Shown here one piece after another: positions 60,877 to 64,000 of a DNA stretch of 64,000 nucleotides. The notes below the pieces were generated by a model that did not search any database, was not told the origin of the DNA, and saw only the letters and a program-made list of their open reading frames with translations. Both the position numbers and the translations under genes were made by a program. Source of the DNA: Diacronema lutheri. Its lineage: Eukaryota > Haptophyta > Pavlovophyceae > Pavlovales > Pavlovaceae. The stretch lies in contig JAGTXO010000008.1 of NCBI GenBank assembly GCA_019448385.1, positions 62,001 through 126,000 of the forward strand, read 5' to 3'. Within the stretch, counting starts at the first letter, position 1; each line of letters starts with the position of its first letter.

Positions 60877-62198
60877 ATGGCGCTTTGGCTCGCGCCGCGC
60901 GCGCTGCGGGCCGCGCCGGCGCGGTGTTTCTCTTCGAGCCTGCGGAACATGCAGCGCAGCGTTGTGCCCTCCGAACTTCAGGTCGAGGTCGAGCAATTCC
61001 CACCCCTCGAGGCGCCGCCCAGCACACGTGAGCGTTTGCTGGCGGCGCGCGCCACGCAGCCGCACGCCCGCCGCCCACGCGCGCCCCGGGCGCCCACGCG
61101 GCGCGCGCAGACGTCGACCCGTTCAAGCTGGCCGAGCCAGACTTGCGCCCGCTCTCCGATTCGATCAAGGATCTGGTCGGGATCGACCACCCTGTGCTCA
61201 ACAAGGTTGCGCGCCACTTTTTCGACATGCAGGGCAAGCGCTTCCGCCCGACCATCCTGCTGCTCGTGTCTCAGGCGCTCGGCTCGGCGCGTGACTCGCC
61301 CGCCTTCACGCGCCAAAAGCGTCTCGCCGAGATCGCTGAGATGATTCACACCGCATCGCTCATCCACGACGACGTGATCGACGTGTCCGACATGCGCCGA
61401 GGCGCGCGCACAGTGCACAAGATCTTTGGCAACAAGGTCGCGGTGCTCGCCGGTGACTTCCTGCTCGCGCGCGCGTCGGTGCTGCTCGCGAGATTAGGCG
61501 ACACCAAGGTGGTTGAGCTGATGGCCACCGTGCTCGAGGACATGGTGCACGGCGAGATGATGCAGGCGCGCGCCGAGCCGGACGACCTCCTCTCCTTCGA
61601 GCACTACACGCTCAAGAATTACCTCAAGACGGGCTCGCTCATCTCGCTCTCATGCCAGTCGGCCGCCGTGCTCTCGGGTGCGCAGGCCGACGGCGCGCTC
61701 GGCGTCGCCGCGCGCGACTATGGCCGCCACCTCGGCGTCGCGTACCAGCTGATCGACGACCTTCTCGACTTCACCGCGTCCGAGGAGCAGCTTGGCAAGC
61801 CGGCGCTCGCGGACATGGCGTCCGGCCTCGCGACCGCGCCGGCGCTTTTCGCCGCGAGGCAATTCCCCGAGATGGCCGGCCTGATCAAGCGCCAGTTCTC
61901 GCAGGAGACCGACCTCGAGGTGCACGCGCGCCGCCGGGAGCGTGCGCACGCGCGCGGTGCGTGCACGGCGGGCCGCACCTCACGCCCTTGGCGGGACGGC
62001 GCCGCGCGCGGCGCGGCGCACGCGCAGGCCGCGTATGACTTTGTGCAGCGCTCGGACGGCGTCGCGAAGAGCCGGCGGCTCGCCGAGGTGCACGCGCAGC
62101 TCGCCATCAGCAATGTGCGCGCGCTGCCCGGCCGAGACGAGACCGTCAAGCAAGCGCTCACACAGCTCTGCCACGACGTGCTCAATCGGCGTGCCTAG
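60877..62198 (+). CDS. Long-chain polyprenyl diphosphate synthase
   Basis: Elongates isoprenyl diphosphates, most likely for the ubiquinone side chain in mitochondria. Exons 60877-61027, 61111-61919 and 62028-62198 give 376 residues. The leader MALWLAPRALRAAPARCFSS is a mitochondrial presequence. The fold starts VDPFKLAEPDLRPLSDSIKD. The first aspartate motif is LIHDDVIDVSDMRRG (DDxxD) and the second is YQLIDDLLDF. GKRFRPTILLL and SCQSAAVLSG are also family blocks. Small residues rather than bulky aromatics precede the first motif (MIHTASLIHDD), which in this family goes with long products such as solanesyl or decaprenyl. Intron 2 is 108 nt, in frame and stop-free. It is divergent from the ZNG1 gene (111 bp). 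Confidence 0.92.
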
Positions 62199-62309
62199 GC
62201 GCGCCACCCACGCGCGCGCAGGCCGCGCGAGAGCGGCACGGCCCGCTGACGCACGTGCCTCTGTCAACCCTTGTCTCCTGTGTTCTGATCAGTCAAAAGG
62301 GGTCGTCTC

Positions 62310-63065
62310 TCAGCGCGTCGCACTCGCAGCCTGGATCGCCGCCTTGGCCTCGAGCTCCTTGGCGAGGGGCACGAGCGCCTCGTGCGCGTACAGCAGGCGC
62401 TCCCGCGTGTCCCGCGTGACTAAGAGCGCCTTGCTCGTCATGAGCGGCACGTCTGCGACGCCGAGCGCGACGAACGAGAGCAGCTCGGCGCTCCACGGCT
62501 GCGCCAATTGTTGGTCGAGCTCGAGCGCACGCTCGTGGCACAGCGGCACCGTGGACGTGCCCGCGGCGGCGAGGCGAAGGCGGAGCTCGGCGATGCGCGC
62601 AACCAGCGCCCGCACGTCGGCGCGCAAAGCCGACCCGCCCGTGCCCGGCCTGAGCCTCCACACGTCTCGCAGCGCCCGCGCGCGCATCACCTTGTGCGGC
62701 TCGACCTGCACCGCGTCCTCGGGGACGAAGCGGCCGCCAAAATCGACGGTGACCATGCTGCCAGTGCCGTCTGCGCACGCGTCACACCTCGCGACCCGCG
62801 CGAACACGCCGACGGCCAGCGGCGTGCCAAAGGCATCGCACGTGAGCTGGCCAAATCCGCACCGCCTGCGCTCGCTCTCGCGCGTGATCGTGTCGACAAA
62901 GTCGCTCGCGCGCTGCCCAAACTTGTACCGGAAGCGGCCGCCCGGCAGGTGGCAGAGCCCGGACGTCGTGAAAGGCTCCTCGAACACCACGATCGTCCGG
63001 CTTCGAGGCAAGGAGGCCTGCGGAAGGGCGACCCCGACGAACGCGCCGACGACGAGCGCCGCCAT
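62310..63065 (-). CDS. LON-domain-like protein with hydrophobic leader
   Basis: A single exon of 251 residues. [20 protein letters not shown] looks like a signal or leader segment, although it lacks early basic residues. The central part has [13 protein letters not shown], then [20 protein letters not shown] and [20 protein letters not shown], which resemble the beta-rich LON substrate-binding domain found in Lon proteases and in stand-alone plant and bacterial proteins. The C-terminal half is helical, with [20 protein letters not shown] and [16 protein letters not shown]. No ATPase or protease domain follows. The family call is weak. The frame is open upstream to 63134, but this ATG (44 bp from the divergent PanB start) gives the more protein-like beginning. 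Confidence 0.5.
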   Translation of the reverse strand: MAALVVGAFVGVALPQASLPRSRTIVVFEEPFTTSGLCHLPGGRFRYKFGQRASDFVDTITRESERRRCGFGQLTCDAFGTPLAVGVFARVARCDACADGTGSMVTVDFGGRFVPEDAVQVEPHKVMRARALRDVWRLRPGTGGSALRADVRALVARIAELRLRLAAAGTSTVPLCHERALELDQQLAQPWSAELLSFVALGVADVPLMTSKALLVTRDTRERLLYAHEALVPLAKELEAKAAIQAASATR

Positions 63066-63109
63066 CGTGTCACACGGCCGCTCAAATTGCGGAGGGCGTC
63101 GACCAGTCC

Positions 63110-64000
63110 ATGCTTGGCGCGAGCGGTGCGGCACGCCGGCTCATCGCCGGCTCGACAAAGGCCACGGGGCCGCTTGTTGGCGGGCAGGCCGCGCGCTCGC
63201 GTGGGCCGCCGCGCTGGGGTGCCCTCGCTTCGACGCGCATGCATGGCAGGCGCGTCTACGGGCAGGCGGGGCCGCGCGAGCGCGACGCTGCCGCGCCGCG
63301 CGAGCCCGGCGGTGAGCCCGGCGGCGCGCCCGCCGCTGCGCCTCGACCTCAGTCTATCGCACCGCCCGGTACCAAAGCGACGCTCCGCCACCTGCGCGCC
63401 AAGTACGAGGCCGGGCTGCCGCTCGCCATCGTGACGGCGTACGACTACCCGTCGGCTCAGCTCGCCGAGCGCGCGGGCGTAGACGTGGTGCTGGTCGGCG
63501 ATTCGGTCGGCATGGTGGTGCTGGGGTACGACTCAACAACGCCAGTCACCATGGACGAGATGATCCACCACACCAAGGCGGCGCGCCGCGGCGCTCCGCA
63601 CTCGTTGCTCGTCGCCGACCTTCCGTTTGGCTCCTACCTCCACGCCCACGACTGCGTGCACAACGGCGCGCGGCTGCTCAAGGAGGGCGGCGCCGACGCG
63701 GTGAAGCTGGAGGGCGGGCGGCGCGTCCTCGCGCAAGTGCGTGCCCTCGTCGACGCGGGCATTGCGGTGATGGGCCATGTTGGACTGACGCCGCAGACGC
63801 ACGCCTCCCTCGGCGGCTACACGGTGCAGGGTAAGACGACCGTCGCCGCGCGCGAGCTCCTCGCGGACGCGCGCGCGCTCGAGGCGGCGGGCTGCTTCTC
63901 CATCGTGCTTGAGATGGTGCCGCACAAGCTCGCCGCGCTCGTCACAGCGCAGCTGCGCGTGCCGACGATCGGGATCGGCGCGGGCGTGTCCACGAGCGGC
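63110..64000 (+). CDS. panB: Ketopantoate hydroxymethyltransferase PanB (3' end beyond the window)
   Basis: The first step of pantothenate (vitamin B5) synthesis: it adds a hydroxymethyl group to 2-oxoisovalerate. From ATG 63110 the frame stays open to the window end (297 codons). The first 85 residues are Arg/Ala/Gly-rich without acids until ERD, and fit an organelle leader, probably mitochondrial. The enzyme starts near [63 protein letters not shown] and [20 protein letters not shown] are PanB blocks, with the metal-binding Asp in VGDS and the Glu in LEMVP. The window cuts the gene in IGIGAG. Together with the chorismate synthase gene this indicates a self-sufficient, probably photosynthetic, metabolism. 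Confidence 0.92.
   Translation, partial: MLGASGAARRLIAGSTKATGPLVGGQAARSRGPPRWGALASTRMHGRRVYGQAGPRERDAAAPREPGGEPGGAPAAAPRPQSIAPPGTKATLRHLRAKYEAGLPLAIVTAYDYPSAQLAERAGVDVVLVGDSVGMVVLGYDSTTPVTMDEMIHHTKAARRGAPHSLLVADLPFGSYLHAHDCVHNGARLLKEGGADAVKLEGGRRVLAQVRALVDAGIAVMGHVGLTPQTHASLGGYTVQGKTTVAARELLADARALEAAGCFSIVLEMVPHKLAALVTAQLRVPTIGIGAGVSTSG

Overview
The window is nuclear DNA of a very GC-rich, gene-dense, intron-bearing unicellular eukaryote. I can assign about 26 protein genes, three more uncertain ones and one tiny ribosomal-protein gene (RPL39). Genes alternate strands and most form tight divergent pairs, with only 33-150 bp between start codons. Introns are short. About 27 are GT-AG with donors of the type GTGCGC/GTGAGC, and four fit only as GC-AG with donors of the type AG|GCGCGC or AG|GCACGC. 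This, together with shikimate and pantothenate synthesis genes, a UDP-sugar pyrophosphorylase and plant-like transcription factors, suggests an alga. A haptophyte is my best guess, but that rests on style and gene content, not on a marker gene.

Layout. 1-3.7 kb: the end of an unknown gene, a 95-residue protein, ARF1, and a 189-bp minisatellite. 3.7-6.9 kb: the elongation factor IWS1/Spn1 and a leader-bearing low-complexity protein. 6.9-15.7 kb: one giant gene for a two-repeat ion channel, in which each repeat carries a cyclic-nucleotide-binding domain and ankyrin repeats. 15.7-24.9 kb: a Sec1-family SCFD2 gene whose 3' end carries a 2.3-kb CTG/CAG array, divergent from THOC5. 25-31 kb: a PDZ protein, the membrane RING ligase RNFT, RPL39 and METTL25. 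30.8-36.3 kb: a striking single gene joining an RNase II (RNB) exonuclease domain to a Ski2-type helicase. 36.9-46.9 kb: a homeodomain protein, chorismate synthase, two RBR ubiquitin ligases (Ariadne and RNF14 types), a mitochondrial mS35-YqeY fusion and a TEX47/BLUF-like protein. 47-52.4 kb: CTR9 and a STOP1-like zinc-finger protein. 53-64 kb: mitochondrial acyl carrier protein, UDP-sugar pyrophosphorylase, a 2OG oxygenase, glutamate dehydrogenase, a CobW/ZNG1 GTPase, a polyprenyl diphosphate synthase, a LON-like protein and the start of PanB.

Functional themes. Several genes serve transcription elongation and mRNA fate (IWS1, CTR9, THOC5, RNB-Ski2). Others serve vesicle traffic (ARF1, SCFD2), ubiquitin ligation (RNFT, ARI, RNF14) and mitochondrial metabolism (ACP, GDH, polyprenyl synthase, mS35-YqeY). 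There is no sign of operons, mobile elements, CRISPR arrays, rRNA or tRNA genes. Exon borders were chosen by eye from protein continuity, splice dinucleotides and reading phase; they were not tested against transcripts.
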